A DNA stretch of 64,000 bases from contig NZ_JARJNR010000002.1 in assembly GCF_030143255.1 (NCBI RefSeq), positions 248,001 through 312,000 on the forward strand. The letters are read 5' to 3'. The position numbers and the translations under genes are program-made. Source of the stretch: Frigidibacter sp. SD6-1 (GTDB lineage Bacteria > Pseudomonadota > Alphaproteobacteria > Rhodobacterales > Rhodobacteraceae). The notes under the pieces were generated by a model. It ran no database searches. It had not been told where the DNA came from and saw nothing but the letters and a program-made list of their open reading frames with translations. Of the stretch, positions 37,781-46,877 are shown one piece after another (position 1 is the first letter of the stretch; every line of letters begins with the position of its first letter).

Positions 37781-37901
37781 AAAATCTTGCGGTCCGGTTG
37801 CGGGTCCGGGCCGAATCGGATATATCTTGACTCCCGTGATGCTGCGCGCCGGAAGGCCTGCGGTCAGAGAAAAACATTTCCTCACGGGGGCAGGTCCGGA
37901 C

Positions 37902-39545
37902 ATGGCGCGTTATATCTTCATCACCGGCGGTGTGGTCTCTTCGCTTGGCAAGGGGCTGGCATCGGCGGCATTGGGCGCGCTCCTGCAGGCCCGCGGCTAT
38001 TCGGTCCGGCTCCGCAAGCTCGACCCCTATCTGAACGTCGACCCCGGCACCATGTCGCCCTTCGAACATGGCGAGGTCTTCGTCACCGATGACGGCGCCG
38101 AAACCGACCTCGACCTCGGCCATTACGAACGTTTCACCGGCGTCCATGCCCGCAAGACCGATTCCATCTCCTCCGGCCGCATCTATTCGAACGTGCTGGA
38201 GAAGGAACGCCGCGGCACCTACCTCGGCAAGACCATCCAGGTCATTCCCCACGTCACCAACGAAATCAAGGACTTCCTTCGCATCGGCGAGGACGAGGTC
38301 GATTTCATGCTGTGCGAGATCGGCGGCACCGTGGGCGATATCGAGGGGCTCCCGTTCTTCGAGGCCATCCGTCAGTTCATCCACGAACGCCCGCGCGGCC
38401 AGTCGATCCTGATGCACCTCACGCTGCTCCCCTACCTCGCGGCCTCGGGCGAACTCAAGACCAAGCCTACCCAACACAGCGTCAAGGAACTGCAGTCGAT
38501 CGGCCTAGCCCCCGACGTGCTGGTCTGCCGCTCCGAACATCCGATCCCCGACCGCGAACGCGAAAAGATCGCGCTCTTCTGCAACGTCCGCCCCGACGCG
38601 GTCATCCCGGCCTACGACCTCTCCACCATCTATGAGGCCCCCCTCGCCTACCATCGCGCGGGCCTCGACCAGGCGGTCCTCGACGCCTTCGGCATCTCGC
38701 CCGCGCCCAAGCCGAACCTCGACCGCTGGACCGACGTGATGGACCGGCTGACCCATGCCGAGGGCGAGGTGCGCGTGGCCATCGTCGGCAAATACACCCA
38801 GCTGGAAGATGCCTACAAATCCATCGCCGAGGCGCTGACCCATGGCGGCATGGCCAACCGGGTGCGGGTGAAGGCCGAATGGATCGACGCCGAGATCTTC
38901 GAGCGTGAAGACCCCGCCCCCTGGCTCGAGGCCTTCCACGCCATCCTCGTCCCCGGCGGCTTCGGCGAGCGCGGGACCGAAGGCAAGATCAAGGCCGCCC
39001 AGTTCGCCCGCGAAAAGGGCGTGCCCTACCTCGGCATCTGCCTTGGCATGCAGATGGCGGTGATCGAGGCCGCCCGCAACATGGCCGGCGTCACCCGCGC
39101 GGGGTCGGAGGAGTTCGACCACGAGGCCGGCGCGAAACGGTTCGAGCCGGTCGTCTATCACCTGAAGGAATGGGTGCAGGGCAACCACACGGTTCAAAGG
39201 AAGGCCGACGACGACAAGGGCGGCACCATGCGGCTTGGCGCCTATACGGCGATGCTGGCGGAAGGGTCAAAGGTGGCCGAGGTCTATGGCGCCGCGACCA
39301 TCGAGGAACGCCACCGCCACCGCTACGAGGTCGACATCAAATACCGCGACCGGCTGGAAAAATGCGGCCTGATCTTTTCCGGCATGTCGCCCGACGGGCG
39401 GCTGCCCGAGATCGTCGAATGGAAGGACCACCCCTGGTTCATCGGTGTCCAGTTCCACCCCGAACTGAAGTCAAAGCCCTTTGCCCCGCATCCCCTGTTT
39501 GCGGATTTCGTGCGGGCGGCGAAGGAAGTGGAGCGGTTGGTGTAG
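37902..39545 (+). CDS. pyrG: CTP synthase
   Basis: A 547-residue enzyme that aminates UTP to CTP. The synthetase half opens [24 protein letters not shown]; it contains [40 protein letters not shown] split across its core. The class-I glutamine amidotransferase half has GICLGMQ with the nucleophile Cys and the final GVQFHPEL His-Glu. The ATG at 37902 starts the conserved [10 protein letters not shown]. Full length, so the insertion after it has not damaged the gene. Confidence 0.97.
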   Translation: MARYIFITGGVVSSLGKGLASAALGALLQARGYSVRLRKLDPYLNVDPGTMSPFEHGEVFVTDDGAETDLDLGHYERFTGVHARKTDSISSGRIYSNVLEKERRGTYLGKTIQVIPHVTNEIKDFLRIGEDEVDFMLCEIGGTVGDIEGLPFFEAIRQFIHERPRGQSILMHLTLLPYLAASGELKTKPTQHSVKELQSIGLAPDVLVCRSEHPIPDREREKIALFCNVRPDAVIPAYDLSTIYEAPLAYHRAGLDQAVLDAFGISPAPKPNLDRWTDVMDRLTHAEGEVRVAIVGKYTQLEDAYKSIAEALTHGGMANRVRVKAEWIDAEIFEREDPAPWLEAFHAILVPGGFGERGTEGKIKAAQFAREKGVPYLGICLGMQMAVIEAARNMAGVTRAGSEEFDHEAGAKRFEPVVYHLKEWVQGNHTVQRKADDDKGGTMRLGAYTAMLAEGSKVAEVYGAATIEERHRHRYEVDIKYRDRLEKCGLIFSGMSPDGRLPEIVEWKDHPWFIGVQFHPELKSKPFAPHPLFADFVRAAKEVERLV

Positions 39546-39549
39546 ACTA

Positions 39550-39578
39550 TTGACTTAGTGATGTCGACAAGCTACACG
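39550..39578 (+). promoter_or_regulatory. candidate promoter for the orphan ParA-like gene
   Basis: TTGACT (39550-39555) and TACACG (39573-39578) are separated by exactly 17 bp, immediately after the pyrG stop. The -35 box is near-perfect but the -10 box is weak. It suggests that the low-GC gene carries its own promoter. Confidence 0.4.
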
Positions 39579-39610
39579 TCAAAGCACCGAACCGACACGG
39601 AGCTTGGGCG

Positions 39611-40636
39611 ATGAGAACACTTGGATTTTGGAACAATAAGGGCGGCACAGGAAAGACGAGTCTGACTTTCCAGTCAGTCTGTGCTTTTGCGCAGATGAAT
39701 GCGGAGAACTCTGTTCTGATCGTCGACGTCTGTCCGCAGGCCAACCTAAGCGAGCTTTTGCTCGGGGGACAGGAAAACACCGGCGGTCAAAACCTCCTGA
39801 CACTGCATGGGATGCCAGGGAGGAGGTCAATCGGAGGTTATTTTCAAGGTCGCCTACCGAAGCCATTCGATAGAAGCGGAATAAATCCGAACGCCTTCAT
39901 TTCAAGACCAAGCGACTACAACGCGAAAATTCCGGGCAATATTTCTTTGCTTGCTGGCGACCCCTTGCTCGAACTTCAGGCGAACGCTGTCTCAACCTTG
40001 GCCAATACCCAAATTCCCGGAACAAACAGCTGGGCGGCGGTTGCAAGCTGGTTAATTGACTTCTTCGACTGCCTGAATGGTCAGTTTGATTACATTTTTA
40101 TTGATATGAATCCGAGCTTCTCGATGTATACGCAAATCGCTCTTGCGGCGTGTGATCGAATCGTTCTTCCTGTTACAGCTGATGATTCCTCGCGGCGCGG
40201 GATTCAGAACGCGATGAGTCTAATCTACGGACTTCAACTTCCGTCAGACATCTATGCGCAGCATAACTTTCACACTCGTATGAAGAACGGCGGAATTGAG
40301 CTTCCGACTATTCACATGATCGCCAAGAATCGGCTTACTCAATACATCAACACCGCAAAAAGTTATGCCGCTGTATTAAATGGAATTACGAAAGACGTAG
40401 AGAGAATTTTGAAAGATCATCCTGAATACTTTACGTTTAACACTGTTGACGAAGGTATGTTTGAAATGAAGGATTTTCAAACCTCTGGCGTCGTCGCCTT
40501 TGCGCGCGGAACTCCTTTTTCAAGCATGCCTTCTGGCACATTAAGCGTCGCGGGTCAGAGAGTGAAGGTTAATGCCTCGCAATTGCTTCAGAATCGAGAA
40601 AAAGTGGAGAATTTTGCGGCAAAGCTTTGGACCTAA
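39611..40636 (+). CDS. orphan ParA/MinD-like P-loop ATPase, probably horizontally acquired
   Basis: A 341-residue ATPase with the deviant Walker A NNKGGTGKTS (signature Lys10), Walker A' VDVCPQANLSE (D39) and a Walker B-like FIDMNPSFS. This is the ParA/Soj (AAA_31) class that dimerises on ATP. The C-terminal third is family-specific. No ParB-like gene, parS cluster, replication gene or integrase is next to it. Base composition is plainly lower in GC than every neighbour, with codons such as AAT, TTT and TCA in regular use. GGAG lies 9 nt before the ATG. Role could be partition relic, positioning, or defence; not decided. Confidence 0.85.
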   Translation: MRTLGFWNNKGGTGKTSLTFQSVCAFAQMNAENSVLIVDVCPQANLSELLLGGQENTGGQNLLTLHGMPGRRSIGGYFQGRLPKPFDRSGINPNAFISRPSDYNAKIPGNISLLAGDPLLELQANAVSTLANTQIPGTNSWAAVASWLIDFFDCLNGQFDYIFIDMNPSFSMYTQIALAACDRIVLPVTADDSSRRGIQNAMSLIYGLQLPSDIYAQHNFHTRMKNGGIELPTIHMIAKNRLTQYINTAKSYAAVLNGITKDVERILKDHPEYFTFNTVDEGMFEMKDFQTSGVVAFARGTPFSSMPSGTLSVAGQRVKVNASQLLQNREKVENFAAKLWT

Positions 40637-41047
40637 CTGGATAGAAATGACATTTTGCGTGCAGTCCGCTAGCCCATAGCCTTCAGAGGACCGACAGGGA
40701 GCGCGCCAGTGGCGCGTTGCCCGGTCCGATTGGCGCTGACGCAAGGCAGCGCCAAGGGGTGAGGCGGGATCGAGGAACGGTCCGGTGGACCGTTCCCCCG
40801 CCGAACGCCCGCGCGCACCGCGCGGGCCGGGCTCTTCGCAGAACCGGACGATCGGGCACGGGCGGCGCCTGCCCTGGCGGGCGCGAATGCGCCGCCGCCC
40901 TGAGGGCGGGCGCCGACCGTGCGTCGGGCGCGCGGACGGGACAGCGGCCGCCGGTCGCGGCGCCCGGGGCGCGATGGCCCCGGGCTTTGGCGGACGGATC
41001 GGCCCGTCTTAACGCTTCGCGAACCATAAGCGCGCAGCCTGTCCCCC
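40637..41047. repeat. 411-bp non-coding region packed with strong hairpins
   Basis: I see no convincing gene here. From 40702 to 40985 there are at least five near-adjacent inverted repeats: 40702-40716 (7-bp arms), 40730-40755 (TTGGCGCTG arms), 40774-40796 (GGAACGGTCC arms), 40807-40827 (GCCCGCGCG arms) and 40962-40985 (GCCCGGGGC arms), with partial dyads at 40889-40914. The sequence is very GC-rich and directly borders the low-GC ParA gene. It may be a multi-copy structured element, an RNA, or an insertion boundary. Confidence 0.6.
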
Positions 41048-41305
41048 ATGCGCAATCTCACCTCGCCGCTCGCACCCGAGATCTGGCTCCGTGACCTCTT
41101 CACCTCGAAGGCGGTGCAGGACGGCGCCGTGATCCGTCGCAAGGCACGCGACATCGAACGGTTCGCGGGGATGGAGCGTTTCATGGCCGAGGTGCAGCGC
41201 CGGGGCTATCAGGTGGCCGAGACCGGCGGCCAGATCATCATCTTTTGCAACCGCGCCCCCGTCCGCTGGCTGACCTCTCCCCCCGCGCCGCCGCCGATTT
41301 CTTGA
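41048..41305 (+). CDS. small conserved hypothetical protein
   Basis: An 85-residue cytosolic protein with no signal or membrane helix. The core SKAVQDGAVIRRKARDIERFAGMERFMAEVQRRGYQVAETGGQIIIFCNRAPV suggests a compact alpha/beta fold. I have seen similar rhodobacterial proteins mislabelled as phosphoribosylanthranilate isomerase; it is far too short for that. Followed by two palindromes at 41294-41340, the first overlapping its 3' end. Confidence 0.6.
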   Translation: MRNLTSPLAPEIWLRDLFTSKAVQDGAVIRRKARDIERFAGMERFMAEVQRRGYQVAETGGQIIIFCNRAPVRWLTSPPAPPPIS

Positions 41306-41340
41306 AAAGAAATCGGTCCGAAATCCTTCAAGGATTTCGG
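41294..41340. repeat. paired perfect palindromes (same family as 5205-5275)
   Basis: CCGATTTCTT (41294-41303) pairs with 41307-41316, and CCGAAATCCTT (41318-41328) pairs with 41330-41340 around a single C. The second is identical in plan, and almost in sequence, to 5205-5227. It sits at the 3' end of the 85-residue gene, facing dnaE2. Confidence 0.75.
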
Positions 41341-41394
41341 CTCCCGCCCCCCTGCCGACCCTTTCCATTTCCTTTGCGCCCCGCCCGCCCCTGT

Positions 41395-41427
41395 CGGGAC
41401 GGATGCGGGACGGATGCGGGACGGGAT
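41395..41427. repeat. 11-bp tandem repeat near the dnaE2 3' end
   Basis: CGGGACGGATG is present twice exactly (41395-41405, 41406-41416) and a third time with changes (41417-41427); a related GCGGGACGG follows at about 41438. It lies in the short gap after the convergent genes. Confidence 0.6.
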
Positions 41428-41451
41428 ACCGACGCTTGCGGGACGGTGGTT

Positions 41452-44400
41452 TCAGTGGAAATCGCGGCTGGGGAACAGCCGCTTGGCCTGCTCTCTCGGG
41501 TGCATGGCACGGGGGGGCTGGCGGGGCGGTTTGCGGGGCTGGCGGGGGGCCTCGTCGGCCCCGGGGCGGGTGATGCCCACTGCCCCGTCCAGCGGATGGC
41601 CAAGCTCCGACAGGCGGTGGGAGATATCCTCGATCTCGTCGGCGATCAGGTGGGTGACGATCCCCTCCCGCTCCAGCCGGCCGGTGACACGCAGAAGGCG
41701 GCCGCCCATGACAGCGCGGCGGAAACGTTCGTAAACCTTTGGCCAGACAACGATATTTGCGACGCCCGTCTCATCCTCCAGCGTCAGGAAGATGACGCCC
41801 GAGGCAGTGCCCGGCCGCTGGCGGGTGATGACGAGGCCGCAGACCGAGGTGCGGCGGAGGGGGGCGGCGACCAGCCGGTCATGCGGCAGAAGCCCCGGCA
41901 GCGCGGGGCGCAGAAGCTCCATCGGATGGGCGCGCAGCGTCAGGCGCAGGGCGATGTAATCCTCCACCACCTCCTCGCCCAGATGCATGGGCGGCAGCGT
42001 GACGCGCGGCTCTCGCACCCCCTCGCCATCAACCGGATCGGAAAACAGCGGCAAAGGCCCCGCCCCCTTTATCCCCCGCACCTGCCACAGCGCCTCGCGG
42101 CGGCTGAGACCCATCGACAGGAAGGCATCCGCCTCGGCCAGCCGTTCCAGCGCCGCCGGAAGAAGCCCCGCGCGCAGCCACAGGCTTTCGGGGTCGGGAT
42201 AGCCGTTGCCCCGCGCGGCGACGATCCAGCCTGCCTCCTCCTCTCGAAACCCCTTGATCTGGCGGAAGCCGAGCCTCAGCGCCAGCGCCCCGTCGGCGCG
42301 GCGTTCCAGAAGATTGTCCCAAGCACTGCTGTTCACGCAGATCGGCCGCACCTCGACCCTGTGGTCGCGCAGGTCGCGCACGATCTGGGCGGGGGCGTAG
42401 AACCCCATCGGCTGGGAATTCAGCAGCGCGCAGGCGAAGACCGCCGGATGGTGGCACTTGAGCCAGGACGAGACATAGGTCAGCATCGCAAAGGCCGCCG
42501 CATGGCTTTCGGGAAAGCCGTAATCGGCAAAGCCCTCGATCTGTGAAAAACAGGCCTCGGCGATCGCCTGATCATAGCCGTTGGCCCGCATGCCCGCGAT
42601 GAACCGGTCGCGGTGGGCGCCGATCGTGCCCATGCGGCGGAAGGAGGCGAGCGAGCGGCGTAGCTGGTCGGCCTCTTCGGCGGAATAGCCCGCGCCGACC
42701 ACGGCGATCTGCATGGCCTGTTCCTGAAAGAGCGGCACGCCAAGCGTCTTTTCGGTAACCCGGGCGAGCGCGGGGCCGAACGGTTCCGGCGCCTCCAGCC
42801 CCTGGCGGCGCCGGATGTAGGGTTTGACCATGCCGCCCTGGATCGGCCCGGGGCGGACGATGGCGACCTCGATCACCAGATCGTAGAAGGTTGCGGGTTT
42901 CATGCGTGGCAGGAAATTCATCTGCGCCCGGCTTTCGACCTGAAAGACCCCCACCGCATCGGCGCGTTGCAGCATCCGGTAGGTTGCGCGGTCCTCCTGC
43001 GGCACGCTGTCGAGCGTGAGGCGGGTCCGTTCATGTTCCTCCAAGAGGTCGAAGGATTTGCGCAGGCAGGTCAGCATGCCAAGCGACAGGACATCGACCT
43101 TGAGGATGTTCAGCGCGTCGATATCGTCCTTGTCCCATTCGATGACGGTACGACCCTCCATCGCGGCATTCTCGATCGGGCACAGTTCGTCGAGGCGGCC
43201 GCGCGTGATGACGAAGCCGCCGACATGCTGGCTGAGATGGCGGGGAAAGCCGATGATCTCGCCGATGAGGCGGATGGTCTGCGCCAATCGCCGGTTGGTG
43301 GGATCAAGGCCCAGTTCGCGGATGCGCTCGGGCTCCGCCCCCCGGTTGGACATGCCCCAGATCTGGCCCGACAAGGCGGCGGTCACATCCTGGGACAGGC
43401 CCATGACCTTGCCCACCTCGCGGATCGCGGCGCGCGAGCGGAAATGGATCACGGTCGCGCAGAGACCCGCGCGGTGGCGGCCGTATTTTTCATAGATCCA
43501 CTGGATGATCTCTTCCCGCCGCTCATGTTCGAAATCGACGTCGATGTCGGGCGGCTCGCCCCGGTGGCGCGAGATGAAGCGTTCGAAGACCATGCCGATC
43601 ATGTCGGGGGACACATCGGTGATGCCCAAGAGGTAGCACAGCACCGAATTGGCCGCCGAGCCCCGCCCCTGGCAGAGGATGCCGCGCCTGCGCGCCTCGG
43701 TCACGATGTCATGGACGGTCAGGAAATAGGCAGCGTAGTTCAGCTCGCCCACCAGTTTCAGTTCCTTTTCCATCAGCCCCAGAACCCGGTCGGGCGCGCC
43801 GCCGGGATAGCGACGCGCAAGCCCCTCGCGCGACAGCCGTTCCAGCCGGGCCTGCGGGCTTTCGCCATCGGCCACCTCGTCGGGGTAATCGTAGCTGAGC
43901 TCCGAGAGGTCGAAGCTGCAGCGCGCGGCGATCTCCAGCGTGCGGCGCAGCGCGGCGGGATGATTGCGGTAAAGCCGCGCCATGTCGGCGGCGCCCTTCA
44001 GGCGGCGTTCGCCGTTGGGCAGCGCCCGGGTGCCGATCCGGTCGATGGTGATGCCTTCGCGCAGGCAGGTCAGCACGTCGGCCAGCTGACGGCGCGATGC
44101 GCGGTGCATCAGCACATCGCCCACCGCCACCATCGGCGCCGAGGCGGCAAGCGCCAGATGGGCGCAGGCGTCGAACCAGGCCTGATCGGAGCCGTCATAG
44201 CGCGGCGCGGCGCCAAGGAAGACCTGCCCCGGATAGCGCCGACGCAGCCGCTGGACGGGCAGGCGCGCGGCGGCAAGGTCGGCGGCCAGACCGGCAGGCG
44301 GCAGGGCGATCAGGATCATGCCCCGGCACCCTTCTTCCAGATCGGCCAGCGTCAGGTGACATTCGGCCTTGCCCGCGCGGCGCTTGCCGAGTGTCAGAAG

Positions 44401-44844
44401 CCGCGCCAGCCGGTGATAGGCATCGGGGTCGGCGGGCAGGGCCAGCCAGTGGACCGGACAGTCCGTCAGCACCAGCCGCGCGCCGACGATCAGCTTCGGC
44501 AGGACGGGCTTTTCGGGCACGACAAGGTCCTGCGGCGTGCCGATCACCTGCCGCGAGTTGGGATCGACCCGGTGGGAGGAGCGGATGCGCAGCTTCTCCT
44601 CGGCTTCTTTCCTCAGGGTCTTCAGCGCCGACCAGGCGCGCACCACGCCCGCCAGCGAATTGCGGTCGGTGATGGCGATGGCGTCGAGCCCCAGCTCAGT
44701 GGCGCGCAGGACCAGTTCCTCGGGGTGGGAAGCGCCGGTGAGGAAGCTGAAGTTCGAGGTGACGCACAATTCGGCATAGCGCGATCCGTCCAGCAAGGGA
44801 TGCGGCATTCCGGCGGGGGTTGGCAGGGCGGCGGGCTTCGTCAC
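41452..44844 (-). CDS. dnaE2: error-prone DNA polymerase DnaE2 (ImuC)
   Basis: A 1130-residue C-family polymerase used for damage-induced mutagenesis with ImuA and ImuB. The PHP domain (about 15-250) starts YAELCVTSNFSFLTGASHPEELV. The palm has the catalytic acidic pair in GEPPDIDVDFEHERREEIIQWIYEKYGR, then LSQHVGGFVITRGRL and FQEQAMQIAVVGAGYS; an OB domain (GLVITRQRPGTASGVIFLTLEDETGV) ends it. The GTG start at 44844 overlaps the imuB stop (GTGA) with GGGGGA 7 nt upstream, so translation is coupled. Full length for DnaE2 and shorter than DnaE1. Confidence 0.95.
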   Translation of the reverse strand: MTKPAALPTPAGMPHPLLDGSRYAELCVTSNFSFLTGASHPEELVLRATELGLDAIAITDRNSLAGVVRAWSALKTLRKEAEEKLRIRSSHRVDPNSRQVIGTPQDLVVPEKPVLPKLIVGARLVLTDCPVHWLALPADPDAYHRLARLLTLGKRRAGKAECHLTLADLEEGCRGMILIALPPAGLAADLAAARLPVQRLRRRYPGQVFLGAAPRYDGSDQAWFDACAHLALAASAPMVAVGDVLMHRASRRQLADVLTCLREGITIDRIGTRALPNGERRLKGAADMARLYRNHPAALRRTLEIAARCSFDLSELSYDYPDEVADGESPQARLERLSREGLARRYPGGAPDRVLGLMEKELKLVGELNYAAYFLTVHDIVTEARRRGILCQGRGSAANSVLCYLLGITDVSPDMIGMVFERFISRHRGEPPDIDVDFEHERREEIIQWIYEKYGRHRAGLCATVIHFRSRAAIREVGKVMGLSQDVTAALSGQIWGMSNRGAEPERIRELGLDPTNRRLAQTIRLIGEIIGFPRHLSQHVGGFVITRGRLDELCPIENAAMEGRTVIEWDKDDIDALNILKVDVLSLGMLTCLRKSFDLLEEHERTRLTLDSVPQEDRATYRMLQRADAVGVFQVESRAQMNFLPRMKPATFYDLVIEVAIVRPGPIQGGMVKPYIRRRQGLEAPEPFGPALARVTEKTLGVPLFQEQAMQIAVVGAGYSAEEADQLRRSLASFRRMGTIGAHRDRFIAGMRANGYDQAIAEACFSQIEGFADYGFPESHAAAFAMLTYVSSWLKCHHPAVFACALLNSQPMGFYAPAQIVRDLRDHRVEVRPICVNSSAWDNLLERRADGALALRLGFRQIKGFREEEAGWIVAARGNGYPDPESLWLRAGLLPAALERLAEADAFLSMGLSRREALWQVRGIKGAGPLPLFSDPVDGEGVREPRVTLPPMHLGEEVVEDYIALRLTLRAHPMELLRPALPGLLPHDRLVAAPLRRTSVCGLVITRQRPGTASGVIFLTLEDETGVANIVVWPKVYERFRRAVMGGRLLRVTGRLEREGIVTHLIADEIEDISHRLSELGHPLDGAVGITRPGADEAPRQPRKPPRQPPRAMHPREQAKRLFPSRDFH

Positions 44845-46310
44845 GCGAATTCCCCCTGCACGAACCAGCCGGGATTTTCCGGCGTGTGAAAGAGCCACAG
44901 CCGACGGCCCTCGCGCGTGTCGACCTTCCAGTAATCGCGCAGGCCCGTGCGCCAGCCCTCATCCTCCAGCCACCATTCCGGGGCGATCCGTTCGGGGCCG
45001 GTGGCCTGCCCGGTGGTCAGCGCCATCCGCCGCCAGCGGAACCGGTCGGGCGGGCGGTTGCCCCGGCCCGTGATCGGTTCGGGCGCAAAAAGGCTCAGGG
45101 GCCGCGGGCGAGGGTTCAGCCAGCCGCCTTCGGGGCGGCTGAAGGCGGCTGGCGCAAGGGTGAAGGCGCGTTCGGGGATATGGCTGTCGGCAGGCAGGAA
45201 GCGGCGGATATTTTCCAGCCCGATTCTTGTGCCGATCCGGGTGATGAGGTCATCGAGCCGTTCGGGTTCATGGCGCGCCTCGCCGATGGCGATCTGCTGG
45301 GCGGCCAAAGGTTCGACCGCCACCGCCTCCAGCCGGATCTGGTCGATGCCGTAGCCCGCATCCACTTCGGCGATACCACGCTCGAAGAGCGGCAGGATGC
45401 GGGCGGGCTCGCGCATCGGGCCGGCCAGGCGCAGTTCGACCTGCCGGCTGGCCTGATCGACGCGCCTGAGGGTCAGCTGCAACCGCCGCGCCCCCGCGCC
45501 GTTCGCCTTCAGCCGCTCGCAGAGCGGCCCCAGAAGCCGCGCCGTGGCCGCCATCACGTCGGCGACCAGACCGATCGGTTCGGGCAGGGTCAGGCGCAGG
45601 CCGTAATGCGGCGGCTCGGCCAGGGGCGAGAGCGCCTCGGGCGCCTCTCCCAGCGCCTGATCGAGCCGCATCAGAAGGTCCGGCCCGAAGCGGCGCGAAA
45701 GCGGCGCCCGCGCGGTGGCCAGAAGATCGCCGATCCGGCGCAGGCCCAGCCGTTCGAGGCCGGTCGAGACCTCCGCCTCCAGCCGCAGCGCCGCGACCGG
45801 CAGGGGGGAAAGCGCCGCCCCTTCGTCCCCCGGCAAAGCGATCCCCTCGCCGTAATGGGCCAGCGCCCAGGCCGCGCCACGTGTGCCCGCAAGCCCGAGC
45901 CTCAGTTCCAGCCCCGCCCGCGCGGCGCGGGCGCGCATGTCGGCCAGCATCGCCGCCTCGCCGCCGAACAGATGGGGCGTGCCGGTGATGTCCAGGACCA
46001 GCCCGTCCATACTCTCCACCCCCACCCAGGGCGAATAAAGCCGGGCCCAGCGGCTGAGCGCGGTCAGGAAGCGCGCGTCGAGGTCGGGCCGCGCCGGGCG
46101 GCTGACCAGATCGGGGCAGAAGGCGCGGGCGTCGGCAAGGCTCATGCCCCGGTGAAGCCCCGCCTGTTCGGCCCGGATGTTCAGGCAATAAAGCCGCTCG
46201 GCATTCTGTTCTTTCAGCGTCAGGGCAAAGGGCGCCTCAACCGGGCAGGTCCGCAGAACCCGGTCGCTCGCCAGCCGGGGAAACCACATTGAGATGACGC
46301 GTTTCTTCAT
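44841..46310 (-). CDS. imuB: ImuB, catalytically inactive Y-family polymerase-like protein
   Basis: A 489-residue protein that bridges ImuA, DnaE2 and the beta clamp. The Y-family fold starts KKRVISMWFPRLASDRVLR, where active polymerases have an Asp-x-Asp motif; the palm acids are missing, as is normal for ImuB. LGLRRIGDLLATARAPLSRRFG is the helix-hairpin-helix. The region after residue 350 (RFLPADSHIPERAFTLAPA, SLFAPEPITG) is the ImuB C-terminal domain. The ATG at 46310 keeps the conserved start; it lies inside imuA (74-bp overlap). Confidence 0.93.
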   Translation of the reverse strand: MKKRVISMWFPRLASDRVLRTCPVEAPFALTLKEQNAERLYCLNIRAEQAGLHRGMSLADARAFCPDLVSRPARPDLDARFLTALSRWARLYSPWVGVESMDGLVLDITGTPHLFGGEAAMLADMRARAARAGLELRLGLAGTRGAAWALAHYGEGIALPGDEGAALSPLPVAALRLEAEVSTGLERLGLRRIGDLLATARAPLSRRFGPDLLMRLDQALGEAPEALSPLAEPPHYGLRLTLPEPIGLVADVMAATARLLGPLCERLKANGAGARRLQLTLRRVDQASRQVELRLAGPMREPARILPLFERGIAEVDAGYGIDQIRLEAVAVEPLAAQQIAIGEARHEPERLDDLITRIGTRIGLENIRRFLPADSHIPERAFTLAPAAFSRPEGGWLNPRPRPLSLFAPEPITGRGNRPPDRFRWRRMALTTGQATGPERIAPEWWLEDEGWRTGLRDYWKVDTREGRRLWLFHTPENPGWFVQGEFA

Positions 46311-46824
46311 TCCAACGGACATGCCAGGCGCCAAGTGTTCCTGATTTGTTCTTGATACTTTCCCACCGCATCAGAGTCGAGTCCCGCGCGCCCGGATCGA
46401 AGAGAGGCGTGGCGCGCCAGCGGGTCTCGGCGGCGTTCGAGCCCATGCCTTCGGGGATGAGGCAGAGCCCGGTCGCGCGCCCTGCCTTGGCGGCGAGCTG
46501 AAGCCTTCTCCCCTCGCGCAGGTCCAGGGGCCGGGTGACCTCCACCACCACGAACGGCGCCGCGCCGTCCTTCAGCGCCTCTTCGGCAATGGCGAGACTG
46601 TCGGTCTGGTCCTTGCCGAGGGCCAGAAGCAGGCGCGCGGGATCGAAGAAGCGGGCAAGGGCGACCGGGTTCACGCTGTCGGCAAGCCAGCCCTCGCGCA
46701 CCCAGATCACCGGACCCGTGGCGGACGCGGCGGCAATGGCGGCAAAGGCGAAGGCACCGGGGCCGCAGACCTCGTGCACACGCGCCCGCCGCAGGGGGAA
46801 GCTGGAAGAAAAGCCGGTTCGCAT
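46237..46824 (-). CDS. imuA: ImuA, RecA-fold mutagenesis protein
   Basis: A 195-residue protein with a RecA-like core but no usable Walker A, as in short alphaproteobacterial ImuA proteins. RARVHEVCGPGAFAFAAIAAA, PVIWVREGWL, AIAEEALKDGAAPFVVVEV and TRWRATPLFDPG are the recognisable pieces. First gene of imuA-imuB-dnaE2, with overlaps at both junctions. I looked for a LexA site (GTTC/GAAC pairs 7 bp apart) before the start and did not find a clear one. Confidence 0.9.
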   Translation of the reverse strand: MRTGFSSSFPLRRARVHEVCGPGAFAFAAIAAASATGPVIWVREGWLADSVNPVALARFFDPARLLLALGKDQTDSLAIAEEALKDGAAPFVVVEVTRPLDLREGRRLQLAAKAGRATGLCLIPEGMGSNAAETRWRATPLFDPGARDSTLMRWESIKNKSGTLGAWHVRWNEETRHLNVVSPAGERPGSADLPG

Positions 46825-46877
46825 GCGCTGACGCTAGCCGAAAAGCCGACGCATTCCAACGCCCCCTTGTGACGGCT

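Noticed and set aside
39546-40700. Attachment-site repeats or an integrase flanking the ParA-like gene
   Set aside because: I compared the sequence just after pyrG with that just after the ParA-like gene and saw no direct repeat, tRNA end or integrase. An insertion is inferred from composition only.
40669-41184. A 171-codon minus-strand open frame across the hairpin-rich region and the 85-residue gene
   Set aside because: Its translation is Arg/Ala/Pro/Ser-rich without a fold, it runs through strong hairpins, and it overlaps a better candidate on the other strand. It is a by-product of high GC.
41048-41305. Naming the 85-residue protein phosphoribosylanthranilate isomerase
   Set aside because: It is less than half the length of a TrpF barrel and shows none of its motifs.
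44842-44898. An earlier start for dnaE2 at 44898
   Set aside because: It would extend 54 nt into imuB without a Shine-Dalgarno site; the GTG at 44844 overlaps the imuB stop and has GGGGGA upstream.
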